The notes below the pieces were generated by a model. The model made no database searches. It was not told where the DNA came from and worked only from the letters and a program-made list of their open reading frames with translations. Positions 1 to 5,185 of a stretch of 5,185 bases of DNA are shown here, one piece after another. Made by a program: the position numbers and the translations under genes. The stretch spans positions 1 through 5,185 of the forward strand of contig JAFAFD010000016.1 of NCBI GenBank assembly GCA_023423675.1, in the 5' to 3' direction. This DNA comes from Pseudomonadota bacterium (GTDB lineage Bacteria > Pseudomonadota > Gammaproteobacteria > Xanthomonadales > Xanthomonadaceae). Numbering within the stretch: position 1 is the stretch's first letter; each line of letters begins with the position of its first letter.

Positions 1-1986
1 GGTCTGCAGTGTCTTGCCCAGGCCCATGTCGTCGGCCAGCACGCCGCCGAGGTCCTGCTGCCGCAGGTACTGCAGCCAGGCCAGGCCCTGCAGCTGGTAA
101 GGACGCAGGGAGGCGGCCAGCCCGGCCGGGGGAGTGACCTCGGTTGGCGCCGGAGTCTGGATCAGCCGCTGCACCAGCGCACGGGTGTCCTGGTGGCCCT
201 TGAACTGCAGGCGCGCATCGTCCTGCAGGGCGCGCAGGCGGCCACGGTCACGCGCCGATACCCGCAAGGGGGCATCGCGCTGGGTGAACAGATCGGCGAG
301 CAAGGCAATGACCGGCTTCAGGCGCGCGGCGCGAATCGCCAGATGAGTGTTGTCGTCGGCCGACAGCATCACGTGCTCGTCGTCATCGATGGCATCGATC
401 TGCCCGCGCAGCCAGCGCGGATCGGTCTGCAGCACCGTGTGCAGCAGCGGAGCCAGCGGCACGGTGCGGCCATCGACCTGGATGTCCAGGCCGATATCGA
501 ACCAGCCGTCTTCCGTCTGACTGGGCTGGATGTCCAGATCGATATCATCGACCAGGGTGATGCGGTGGCGGAAATCGTCATCCACCTCCACTTTCCAGCC
601 GAGCGCTTCCAGCTGCGGCACGTCCTGCAGCATGAGCCGGGTCCAGTCCTGGCTGCGCAGGACGAACTGCGGTCCTGCGCCCTCCAGCGAGGCACGGGGT
701 GCCGTATCGCGGTGCAGGTGGAAGCCGCGCAGTTCGCGCTCGCGGCGCGCCTCTTCGGCGGGGTCGCGCGGCAGCAGCGCAAGCGCGCCGTCGCCATCGT
801 GGACGAACACGTTGGGGTCATCCAGGAAGCGCACGTGTTCGTCGTATTCAAAGGCAACGGTCGCAAAGTCCGCCCACTGCGAGGGCCCGCGACGGCTCAT
901 CCATGCCGGGCGGTACTCGAAACTGTGCAGGCGCAGCACCGGCGTCATCGCGCTGATCTGCAGCGTACGCATCGGGTCAATCGAACCGGGGCGCGGCAGC
1001 GCCGGGTCCATCTGCTGCAGCACCTGCGCCACCACCGGCGCCTCGCTGGGCAGCAGGGGCGGCAGGGAGAGAAAGAAATCCGCATCCTGGGTGCTCACAT
1101 CGAGCAGCAGCGGCCCCACCTCGCCGGTAACGGGGTCGAGGTAGCCGGCGGCATTGCCCAGTACCAGGCCCTCGGCATCGCCGTCCAGGTGCAAGGAAGG
1201 AAACGACAGAAGCTCGCCATCCACCTCGTCCACCTCCCAGTTCAGCATGCCCTGGCGCGGCGCGCCGGCGCGCGCGGGCACGCGATCCCGCCCGCAGAAG
1301 ACCCAGCCATGGCCGCTGGCAACGATCAGTGCCAGCGTGGCGCTGATGTCGATGCGCGGCTCTGGCGTAGTGGCACGGCGCTCAGCCCAGAGCTGGGCGA
1401 TGATCGACATGTCCGCCGGGGTCAGGTAATTGGGCGGGGTGAGCAGCATCTCGGCGGTGATTTCGGTCCACTTGCCGAACTCGATGCCGCCGTCGCCACG
1501 GTACTTCACCTTGCGCATCAGCACCGACGGGCGATGATTGACCGTGGACAGCTCGAAGACCACGCCATTGCGGACCGGCTTGGCCGGCTGGCTGCGCATG
1601 GCCTGCCAACGCGACAGTTCCGCCAGCAGCTGCGGGCGCACGGGCTGCTCCAGTCCGCCGTCGGTCCCGGCACCCAACGGGAAACGTTCATCGTCTTCGA
1701 TGGCCCCATCCAGCAGGTAGACCATCAGCGTGGCGGCCATGTGTTTGCAGTTCTGGCCGACCGGGCAGGAGCAGTCTCCCTGCAGGCGGCTGCGGGGCGT
1801 GCGCATGCTGGCCGCCAGGTCGATCTTTACGCGGTAAGGCCGCGCGGCGGTGCCCTGCACATCGGCGATGAGCACATCGCCGTGGCGTTCCAGCTGGCTT
1901 ACTCCGCCAATGCACCGCTCGCTGCGGGTCAGCGTGCCGTCATCGAACCAGCGGGCCAGATCCTCATCGGTGTAGTGCAGGGACAT
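1..1986 (-). CDS. SNF2-family helicase-like ATPase with N-terminal SWIM zinc finger, 3' part outside window
   Basis: Reading leftward from the ATG at 1986, the frame stays open for 662 codons to the window edge, so only the N-terminal part is seen. A SWIM zinc finger of form CxCx5CxH is visible at C72, C74, C80 and H82. The middle, about residues 100-600, is acidic and has no motif I can name with certainty; its place resembles the SNF2-associated regions of bacterial homologues. A Pro-rich linker (about 608-625) leads to the Q-motif-like [11 protein letters not shown] from residue 628, then motif I (Walker A) [10 protein letters not shown], with K658 and T659 as nucleotide-binding residues. 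Motifs Ia-VI must lie outside. Such proteins are dsDNA-stimulated translocases that remodel protein-nucleic acid complexes; the target is unknown here. ATG 1986 is the first standard start after an in-frame TGA at 2025-2023. Its ribosome site is weak (GGA, 4 nt away). Family call firm, function inferred. Confidence 0.93.
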   Translation of the reverse strand, partial: MSLHYTDEDLARWFDDGTLTRSERCIGGVSQLERHGDVLIADVQGTAARPYRVKIDLAASMRTPRSRLQGDCSCPVGQNCKHMAATLMVYLLDGAIEDDERFPLGAGTDGGLEQPVRPQLLAELSRWQAMRSQPAKPVRNGVVFELSTVNHRPSVLMRKVKYRGDGGIEFGKWTEITAEMLLTPPNYLTPADMSIIAQLWAERRATTPEPRIDISATLALIVASGHGWVFCGRDRVPARAGAPRQGMLNWEVDEVDGELLSFPSLHLDGDAEGLVLGNAAGYLDPVTGEVGPLLLDVSTQDADFFLSLPPLLPSEAPVVAQVLQQMDPALPRPGSIDPMRTLQISAMTPVLRLHSFEYRPAWMSRRGPSQWADFATVAFEYDEHVRFLDDPNVFVHDGDGALALLPRDPAEEARRERELRGFHLHRDTAPRASLEGAGPQFVLRSQDWTRLMLQDVPQLEALGWKVEVDDDFRHRITLVDDIDLDIQPSQTEDGWFDIGLDIQVDGRTVPLAPLLHTVLQTDPRWLRGQIDAIDDDEHVMLSADDNTHLAIRAARLKPVIALLADLFTQRDAPLRVSARDRGRLRALQDDARLQFKGHQDTRALVQRLIQTPAPTEVTPPAGLAASLRPYQLQGLAWLQYLRQQDLGGVLADDMGLGKTLQT

Positions 1987-2024
1987 CGTTTCCAGTGCCG
2001 GCGGCGGGCGTTTGTCAATTCGTC

Positions 2025-2030
2025 ATTCTA
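2025..2030 (-). promoter_or_regulatory. Candidate -10 element (TAGAAT) of the SNF2 gene
   Basis: On the minus strand the sequence reads GCTAGAATG, with TAGAAT one base from the TATAAT consensus and 38 nt before the SNF2 start codon. The same 9-mer occurs on the other strand before scoA, which supports a functional role for both. No convincing -35 box lies 16-18 bp upstream. Transcription would start near position 2018. Confidence 0.4.
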
Positions 2031-2093
2031 GCGGGAGCCCGGCAGCAGGCCCATAAATGCTGCGGCGCATCCAGCCATATGGCGAGGCCCAGC

Positions 2094-2099
2094 TAGAAT
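2094..2099 (+). promoter_or_regulatory. Candidate -10 element (TAGAAT) of the scoAB operon
   Basis: TAGAAT sits inside GCTAGAATG (2092-2100), 31 nt before the scoA ATG, giving a predicted start near 2106 and a leader of about 25 nt. No clear TTGACA-like -35 box is seen at the expected distance (around 2070-2077). A 10-bp palindrome, GCCATATGGC (2074-2083), lies where a -35 region or spacer would be and could bind a regulator. This is pattern recognition only. Confidence 0.42.
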
Positions 2100-2130
2100 G
2101 CGCTGATTCTTCCCCCGTAGGGCAGTAGAA

Positions 2131-2862
2131 ATGGAACACGCAACTTCCAGCAGCAAGCGCAGCAAGCGCTTCGCTTCGGCGGCGGAGGCCCTGCAGGGCG
2201 TCATCGCCGATGGCCAGACCCTGGCCGTGGGCGGCTTCGGCCTGTGTGGCATTCCCGAGGCACTGATCGCCGCACTGCGCGACAGCGGCGCCAAGGGCCT
2301 GACCGTGATCTCCAACAATGCCGGCGTCGATGGCTTCGGCCTCGGCCAGCTGCTGGAAACACGGCAGATCAAGAAGATGATTTCGTCCTACGTGGGCGAG
2401 AACAAGGAATTCGAACGGCAGTTCCTGGCCGGTGAGCTGGAACTGGAGTTCAACCCGCAGGGCACCCTGGCCGAGCGCCTGCGTGCCGGCGGCGCGGGCA
2501 TCCCGGCCTTCTTCACTGCCACCGGCTACGGCACGGTGGTGGCCGAAGGCAAGGAAACCCGCGAGTTCGACGGCAAGCACTACGTGATGGAAACCGCGCT
2601 GCGTGCCGACGTTGCCGTGGTCAAGGCCTGGAAGGCCGACGAAGCCGGCAACCTGGTGTTCCGCAAGACCGCGCGCAACTTCAACCCGGCCTGCGCGATG
2701 GCCGGCAAGGTCTGCATCGTGGAAGTGGAAGAGGTGGTGCCGGTGGGCGCCATCGATCCGGACCAGGTGCACCTGCCGGGCATCTACGTGCACCGCATCG
2801 TGCACAACGCGCACCCCGAGAAACGCATCGAACAGCGCACCATCCGCGCGGAGGGCAACTGA
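2131..2862 (+). CDS. scoA: Succinyl-CoA:3-ketoacid CoA-transferase subunit A (lpsI-like)
   Basis: This 243-residue protein is the alpha subunit of a two-subunit, class I CoA-transferase. The enzyme passes CoA from succinyl-CoA to acetoacetate or a similar 3-oxoacid, a cytoplasmic step in ketone-body or short-chain acid use. The family signature is plain: D27-G28, G34-G35-F36 and G40-x-P42 in [16 protein letters not shown]. The later [23 protein letters not shown] and FFTATGYGT stretches are also typical of ScoA. Length is close to the usual 220-240. The start ATG follows an AGGG (2119-2122) at 8 nt. The first dozen residues are Ser/Lys/Arg-rich and seem slightly longer than usual, partly from a 9-bp tandem duplication. 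scoB follows one base after the stop. Homologues in Xanthomonas are called lpsI. The exact acid substrate (acetoacetate or 3-oxoadipate) cannot be read from sequence. Confidence 0.95.
   Translation: MEHATSSSKRSKRFASAAEALQGVIADGQTLAVGGFGLCGIPEALIAALRDSGAKGLTVISNNAGVDGFGLGQLLETRQIKKMISSYVGENKEFERQFLAGELELEFNPQGTLAERLRAGGAGIPAFFTATGYGTVVAEGKETREFDGKHYVMETALRADVAVVKAWKADEAGNLVFRKTARNFNPACAMAGKVCIVEVEEVVPVGAIDPDQVHLPGIYVHRIVHNAHPEKRIEQRTIRAEGN
2150..2167 (+). repeat. Tandem 9-bp repeat in the scoA 5' end
   Basis: GCAGCAAGC occurs twice head to tail (2150-2158 and 2159-2167). Being a multiple of three it keeps frame and gives the Ser-Lys-Arg-Ser-Lys-Arg run at residues 8-13. It looks like a slippage duplication that lengthened the N-terminus. 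Confidence 0.7.
2851..2855 (+). promoter_or_regulatory. Ribosome binding site of scoB, inside the end of scoA
   Basis: GAGGG lies within the last codons of scoA, 8 nt before the ATG at 2864. It fixes the scoB start and indicates translational coupling, since the scoA stop and scoB start are one base apart. Confidence 0.7.
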
Positions 2863-2863
2863 C

Positions 2864-3496
2864 ATGGCGTGGACCCGTGACGAGATGGCGGCACGTGCCG
2901 CCCGCGAACTGACCGATGGCGCCTACGTGAACCTCGGCATCGGCCTGCCGACCCTGGTCGCCAACCACATTCCCGAAGGCGTGGACGTGTGGCTGCAGTC
3001 CGAGAACGGCCTGCTCGGCATCGGCCCGTTCCCGACCGACGCCGAAGTGGACGCCGACCTGATCAATGCCGGCAAGCAGACCGTCACCGCGCGTGCGGGT
3101 GCCAGCTATTTCGGCAGCCATGACAGCTTCGCAATGATCCGCGGCGGCCACGTCAACCTGGCCATCCTCGGCGCCATGCAGGTGACCGACAAGGGCGACC
3201 TGGCCAACTGGATGGTGCCCGGCAAGATGGTCAAGGGCATGGGCGGCGCGATGGACCTGGTGGCCGGCGTGCAGCGTGTGGTGGTGCTGATGGAGCACAC
3301 GGCGAAGAACGGCGAGCACAAGATCCTGGCCGAATGCTCGCTGCCGCTGACCGGCGTCGGCGTGGTCGACCGCATCATCACCGACTTGGCCGTGTTCGAC
3401 GTGACCGACGACGGCCTGGTGCTGGTGGAAGCGGCGCCGGGCGTGGCCGATGACGAACTGAAGGAAAAGACCGGCGTGCCGTTCCGGCAGGCCTGA
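2864..3496 (+). CDS. scoB: Succinyl-CoA:3-ketoacid CoA-transferase subunit B (lpsJ-like)
   Basis: This 210-residue protein is the beta subunit of the same CoA-transferase and carries the active site. The signature LQSENGLLG (44-52) holds E47, the glutamate that forms the glutamyl-CoA thioester intermediate in this family. N-terminal [15 protein letters not shown] (23-37), central [14 protein letters not shown] and [13 protein letters not shown], and the C-terminal [11 protein letters not shown] are all characteristic. Length fits the usual 205-220. The same frame stays open upstream to 2603, but that part overlaps scoA in another frame and reads as low-quality Arg-rich sequence; the ATG at 2864, with its GAGGG ribosome site and one-base spacing from scoA, is the clear start. 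It should be made in equal amount with ScoA. Xanthomonas homologues are called lpsJ. Substrate specificity is inferred from the family. Confidence 0.95.
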   Translation: MAWTRDEMAARAARELTDGAYVNLGIGLPTLVANHIPEGVDVWLQSENGLLGIGPFPTDAEVDADLINAGKQTVTARAGASYFGSHDSFAMIRGGHVNLAILGAMQVTDKGDLANWMVPGKMVKGMGGAMDLVAGVQRVVVLMEHTAKNGEHKILAECSLPLTGVGVVDRIITDLAVFDVTDDGLVLVEAAPGVADDELKEKTGVPFRQA

Positions 3497-3505
3497 GTAA
3501 CCGTG

Positions 3506-3530
3506 CGCGGGGCGCTTCTGCCGCCCCGTG
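3506..3530 (+). terminator. GC-rich hairpin after scoB, no U-tract
   Basis: CGCGGGGCG (3506-3514) pairs with CGCCCCGTG (3522-3530) over 9 bp, including one G-U pair, around a 7-nt loop. It begins 9 nt after the scoB stop. No run of T follows, so it is not a classical intrinsic terminator. It could be a weak terminator, an RNA 3'-end stabiliser or an attenuator between scoAB and alkB. Confidence 0.45.
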
Positions 3531-3533
3531 TAT

Positions 3534-3538
3534 GAGGA
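3534..3538 (+). promoter_or_regulatory. Ribosome binding site deciding the alkB start
   Basis: GAGGA stands 8 nt before ATG 3547, ideal spacing. The alternative in-frame ATG at 3532 overlaps this site and has only hairpin sequence upstream, so 3547 is preferred. Confidence 0.65.
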
Positions 3539-3546
3539 CGACCGCG

Positions 3547-4134
3547 ATGCTGTTCCCCCACGACCTGCACGATGCCGACGTCCAGCACCTGCCGGGCTGG
3601 CTGCCCGCCGACGCCGCCGACGCGTTGCTGCCGGCGCTGCAGGCGGAACTGCCGTGGGAGGTGCATCGCATCCGCATGTTCGGCCGCTGGGTGGATTCGC
3701 CACGGCTGAGCTGCTGGATCGGTGACCCGCAGGCGCGCTACCGCTATTCCGGGGCCGGATTCGTGCCGCAGCCATGGCCACCGCGGCTGCAGGCATTGCG
3801 CGAGCGGCTGCAGGGGCAGGGCATCGGTGCGTTCAACAGCGTGCTGGTCAACCGCTACCGCAACGGTGGCGATTACATGGGCTGGCACAGCGATGACGAG
3901 CCGGAGCTGGGGTCGTCGCCGCTCATCGCCTCGCTCAGCCTGGGCTCGGCCCGCCGTTTCCTGCTGCGGCGGCGCGACGATCCCGCCCGCAAGGCCGAAT
4001 TGCTGCTCGGCCACGGCGACCTGCTGCTGATGGGCGGCAGCACCCAGCGCTTCTACCAGCACGCGCTGCCGAAGATGGCACGGGTGCAGGGCGAACGCAT
4101 CAACCTGACATTCCGCTGGATCCAGCCGCGCTGA
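3547..4134 (+). CDS. alkB: AlkB-family Fe(II)/2-oxoglutarate-dependent dioxygenase (DNA/RNA demethylase type)
   Basis: This 195-residue protein belongs to the AlkB family, which reverses N-alkyl lesions such as 1-methyladenine and 3-methylcytosine by oxidative demethylation, using Fe(II), O2 and 2-oxoglutarate. Counting from the ATG at 3547, the iron triad is H114-x-D116 (in GWHSDDE) and H172 (in FYQHALPK). 2-Oxoglutarate contacts are expected from N102 and Y104 of NRYRNGGDY and from R184 and R190 of RINLTFR, the classic RxNxTxR. The PRLSCW and YRYSG elements ahead of the core resemble ALKBH2/3-type nucleotide-recognition loops more than E. coli AlkB. A start at 3532 would add five residues but lacks a ribosome site. 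It lies 50 bp after scoB on the same strand and may be partly cotranscribed, with a hairpin between. No Ada-like operator or partner is visible. All catalytic residues are present; the true substrate (DNA, RNA or both) is not shown. Confidence 0.94.
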   Translation: MLFPHDLHDADVQHLPGWLPADAADALLPALQAELPWEVHRIRMFGRWVDSPRLSCWIGDPQARYRYSGAGFVPQPWPPRLQALRERLQGQGIGAFNSVLVNRYRNGGDYMGWHSDDEPELGSSPLIASLSLGSARRFLLRRRDDPARKAELLLGHGDLLLMGGSTQRFYQHALPKMARVQGERINLTFRWIQPR

Positions 4135-4149
4135 TCCCGCACCGACAGG

Positions 4150-5112
4150 TCAGGCGCGCAGCAGATCGATGCAGGCCGACAGCAGGCCACGGCCGAAGTG
4201 GCCATAGTTGCCACGCAGCAGTTCACCGATCACAGCCGGGATGCGCTGCAGGCGCGAACCCGGCAGGTGGGCGCGCACGGTGATATGGCGCTGCTTGCGC
4301 TCGACCCAGGCCATCGGGCCGGCGGGAAGGCCGCGGGCGCGGGCGCGCTCCAGCAACAGGCCGCATTCCACGAGTTCGCTGTCCAGCTGGCGCTTGCGCT
4401 GCACCGCGCGCGGGGTGGCATCGTTGCAGCCAAGGCCCAGCTGGTTGTTGCTGTGCAGGCGGTAGTCGATGAGTGGCTCGGCAAGGCTGTCGATCTCGCT
4501 GCGCATGGCGGCCAGCGTGCCGATCCAGGCGTCATGCACCCAGTCCGACGGCGGCAGCGGAAGCGCGTCGTCCAGCACCGACCGGTGCAATGCCATTGCC
4601 GCGCCGGTGATGCGCTTGCGCTTGAGCAGCACGCGCAGGCCATCGCCTGCATGCATCCGCGCCTGTTGCCCGGCCCCGTAGCGCAGTGCGGCGAACAGCG
4701 TCTGCGGCATCGGCTGGCCCGCTTCATCGATCAATCGGGCATTGCAGTGCAGGACACGCAGGCCAGGCCGTGCATCGAACGCGGCGCAGAAACGGGCGAG
4801 CTTGTCGGCATGCCAGACGTCGTCCTGGTCGCACAGGAAGATGAGCTCGCCGGTGCAGGCACGCAGTGCGCCATCGAAGTTGCGCCGGTAGCCGACGTTC
4901 TGCGGGTTCACCTGCAGGTCCACGGCGATGCCTGCGGCTTCCGCACGCGGTACGAAGGCCTGCAGCAGCGCCAGCGTGCCGTCGGAGGAAACATCGTCTC
5001 GGATCACGATCTGATCCGGCCGGTGGGCCTGCGCCAGCAGGCTGTCGAGCTGCGCCTGCAGGAAGCGCTCCCCGTTGTAGGTGCAGACGGCGATGGAGAC
5101 GGAGGCGGGCAT
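4150..5112 (-). CDS. Family 2 glycosyltransferase (rhamnosyltransferase-like, GT-A fold)
   Basis: The 320-residue product is a GT2 glycosyltransferase that would move a sugar from a nucleotide-sugar to a glycan acceptor at the cytoplasmic membrane face. Counting from the ATG at 5112: VSIAVCTYNGERFL (5-18) is the GT-A N-terminal strand, IRDDVSSDGT (37-46) binds the nucleotide, NVGYRRNF (72-79) follows, and CDQDDVW (94-100) holds the metal-binding DxD. ITGAAMALHR (168-177), VHDAW (192-196) and YRLHSNNQLG (217-226) are typical of the subgroup containing O-antigen and rhamnan glycosyltransferases. No strong membrane segment is seen. The frame is also open to an ATG at 5175, but that codon lies in a REP hairpin loop and the extra 21 residues do not fit the fold. 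ATG 5112 lacks a good Shine-Dalgarno. The gene is convergent with alkB, 15 bp away, with no hairpin between. Donor and acceptor are unknown. Confidence 0.9.
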   Translation of the reverse strand: MPASVSIAVCTYNGERFLQAQLDSLLAQAHRPDQIVIRDDVSSDGTLALLQAFVPRAEAAGIAVDLQVNPQNVGYRRNFDGALRACTGELIFLCDQDDVWHADKLARFCAAFDARPGLRVLHCNARLIDEAGQPMPQTLFAALRYGAGQQARMHAGDGLRVLLKRKRITGAAMALHRSVLDDALPLPPSDWVHDAWIGTLAAMRSEIDSLAEPLIDYRLHSNNQLGLGCNDATPRAVQRKRQLDSELVECGLLLERARARGLPAGPMAWVERKQRHITVRAHLPGSRLQRIPAVIGELLRGNYGHFGRGLLSACIDLLRA

Positions 5113-5139
5113 CAGCGTGGGAATGGGCCGTGGCGTCTG

Positions 5140-5145
5140 ATTATC
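5140..5145 (-). promoter_or_regulatory. Candidate -10 element (GATAAT) of the glycosyltransferase gene
   Basis: GATAAT on the minus strand differs from TATAAT at one base and lies 27 nt before the preferred start at 5112. It would give a leader of about 20 nt and would exclude the upstream ATG at 5175. The -35 position reads GCGGAA, a poor match. Confidence 0.33.
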
Positions 5146-5165
5146 GCACGCACCAGCTGGCGTTC

Positions 5166-5185
5166 CGCCGGGCATGGCCCGGCGC
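5166..5185. repeat. Partial REP palindrome (SMAG-like), cut by window end
   Basis: CGCCGGGC (5166-5173) and GCCCGGCG (5177-5184) form a perfect 8-bp stem around the 3-nt loop ATG. Read on the minus strand it gives GCGCCGGGCCATGCCCGGCG. From memory, this matches REP units of Stenotrophomonas maltophilia in which the stem is preceded by a GTAG tetranucleotide. The expected complement, CTAC, would begin at or just past the last base and cannot be seen. Such units are scattered between genes and are thought to be mobilised by RAYT tyrosine transposases. Confidence 0.6.

Noticed and set aside
1260..1273. 14-bp perfect palindrome GCGCGCCGGCGCGC
   Set aside because: It lies in the SNF2 coding region, is made only of G and C, and encodes ordinary residues. 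In DNA this GC-rich it is likely chance.
2013..2018. Perfect TTGACA on the minus strand before the SNF2 gene
   Set aside because: It is only 26 nt from the start codon, so a -10 box 17 bp downstream would fall at the start codon; none is present. It more likely lies within the leader.
193..2031. 612-codon open frame on the plus strand opposite the SNF2 gene
   Set aside because: It is codon-aligned with the SNF2 frame and stays open because that gene uses no TTA, CTA or TCA codons there, as expected at high GC. The product has the His/Gln/Arg-rich look of antisense shadows and no recognisable motif.
2603..2863. Upstream extension of the scoB frame to an ATG at 2603
   Set aside because: It overlaps scoA in another frame and reads as Arg/Trp/Ser-rich sequence unlike any CoA-transferase; ATG 2864 has the ribosome site.
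2681..3796. 371-codon open frame on the minus strand across scoB
   Set aside because: Codon-aligned shadow of scoB that crosses into alkB. The sequence is His/Ala/Arg-rich with no family signature, while the plus strand carries clear enzymes.
3106..4062. 318-codon open frame on the minus strand across scoB and alkB
   Set aside because: Codon-aligned shadow of alkB, low complexity, covered by two certain genes on the other strand.
1..5185. Search for CRISPR arrays, tRNA or rRNA genes, insertion sequences, phage genes or defence systems
   Set aside because: No spaced direct repeats, RNA gene signatures, transposase motifs or known defence domains were seen beyond the REP element. The SNF2 ATPase alone does not define a defence system.

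Overview
The window looks like chromosomal DNA from a high-GC gammaproteobacterium of the Xanthomonadaceae, most likely Stenotrophomonas. Three things point there. Third codon positions are almost all G or C. The promoter-like motif GCTAGAATG appears on both strands of the divergent intergenic region; I associate it with this family. At the right edge there is a palindrome, CGCCGGGC-ATG-GCCCGGCG, that matches my memory of the SMAG-type REP elements of S. maltophilia. No database search was possible, so the genus is an inference.

Layout. Positions 1-1986 (minus) hold the first 662 codons of a SNF2-family ATPase with an N-terminal SWIM zinc finger; the gene runs off the left edge just after Walker A. 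A 144-bp divergent region (1987-2130) carries an identical 9-mer with a -10-like TAGAAT on each strand. On the plus strand follow scoA (2131-2862) and scoB (2864-3496), the two subunits of a 3-oxoacid CoA-transferase, one base apart. After a 50-bp gap with a strong GC hairpin comes an AlkB-family Fe(II)/2-oxoglutarate dioxygenase (3547-4134). A family 2 glycosyltransferase lies convergently on the minus strand (4150-5112). Its leader contains a candidate promoter, and beyond that is the partial REP palindrome (5166-5185).

How the genes may work together. ScoA and ScoB form one enzyme that moves CoA from succinyl-CoA to acetoacetate or a related 3-oxoacid. In Xanthomonas campestris the homologous pair was named lpsI/lpsJ because of a reported link to lipopolysaccharide synthesis, so a glycosyltransferase nearby deserves a check. 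The AlkB protein (alkylation damage reversal) and the SNF2 ATPase both act on nucleic acid but lie in different transcription units, so a joint role is speculative. All complete genes appear intact with their key catalytic residues. I see no tRNA, rRNA, CRISPR array, insertion sequence, phage gene or clear novel system. The most useful observations are the start-site corrections, the divergent promoter pair and the REP element.
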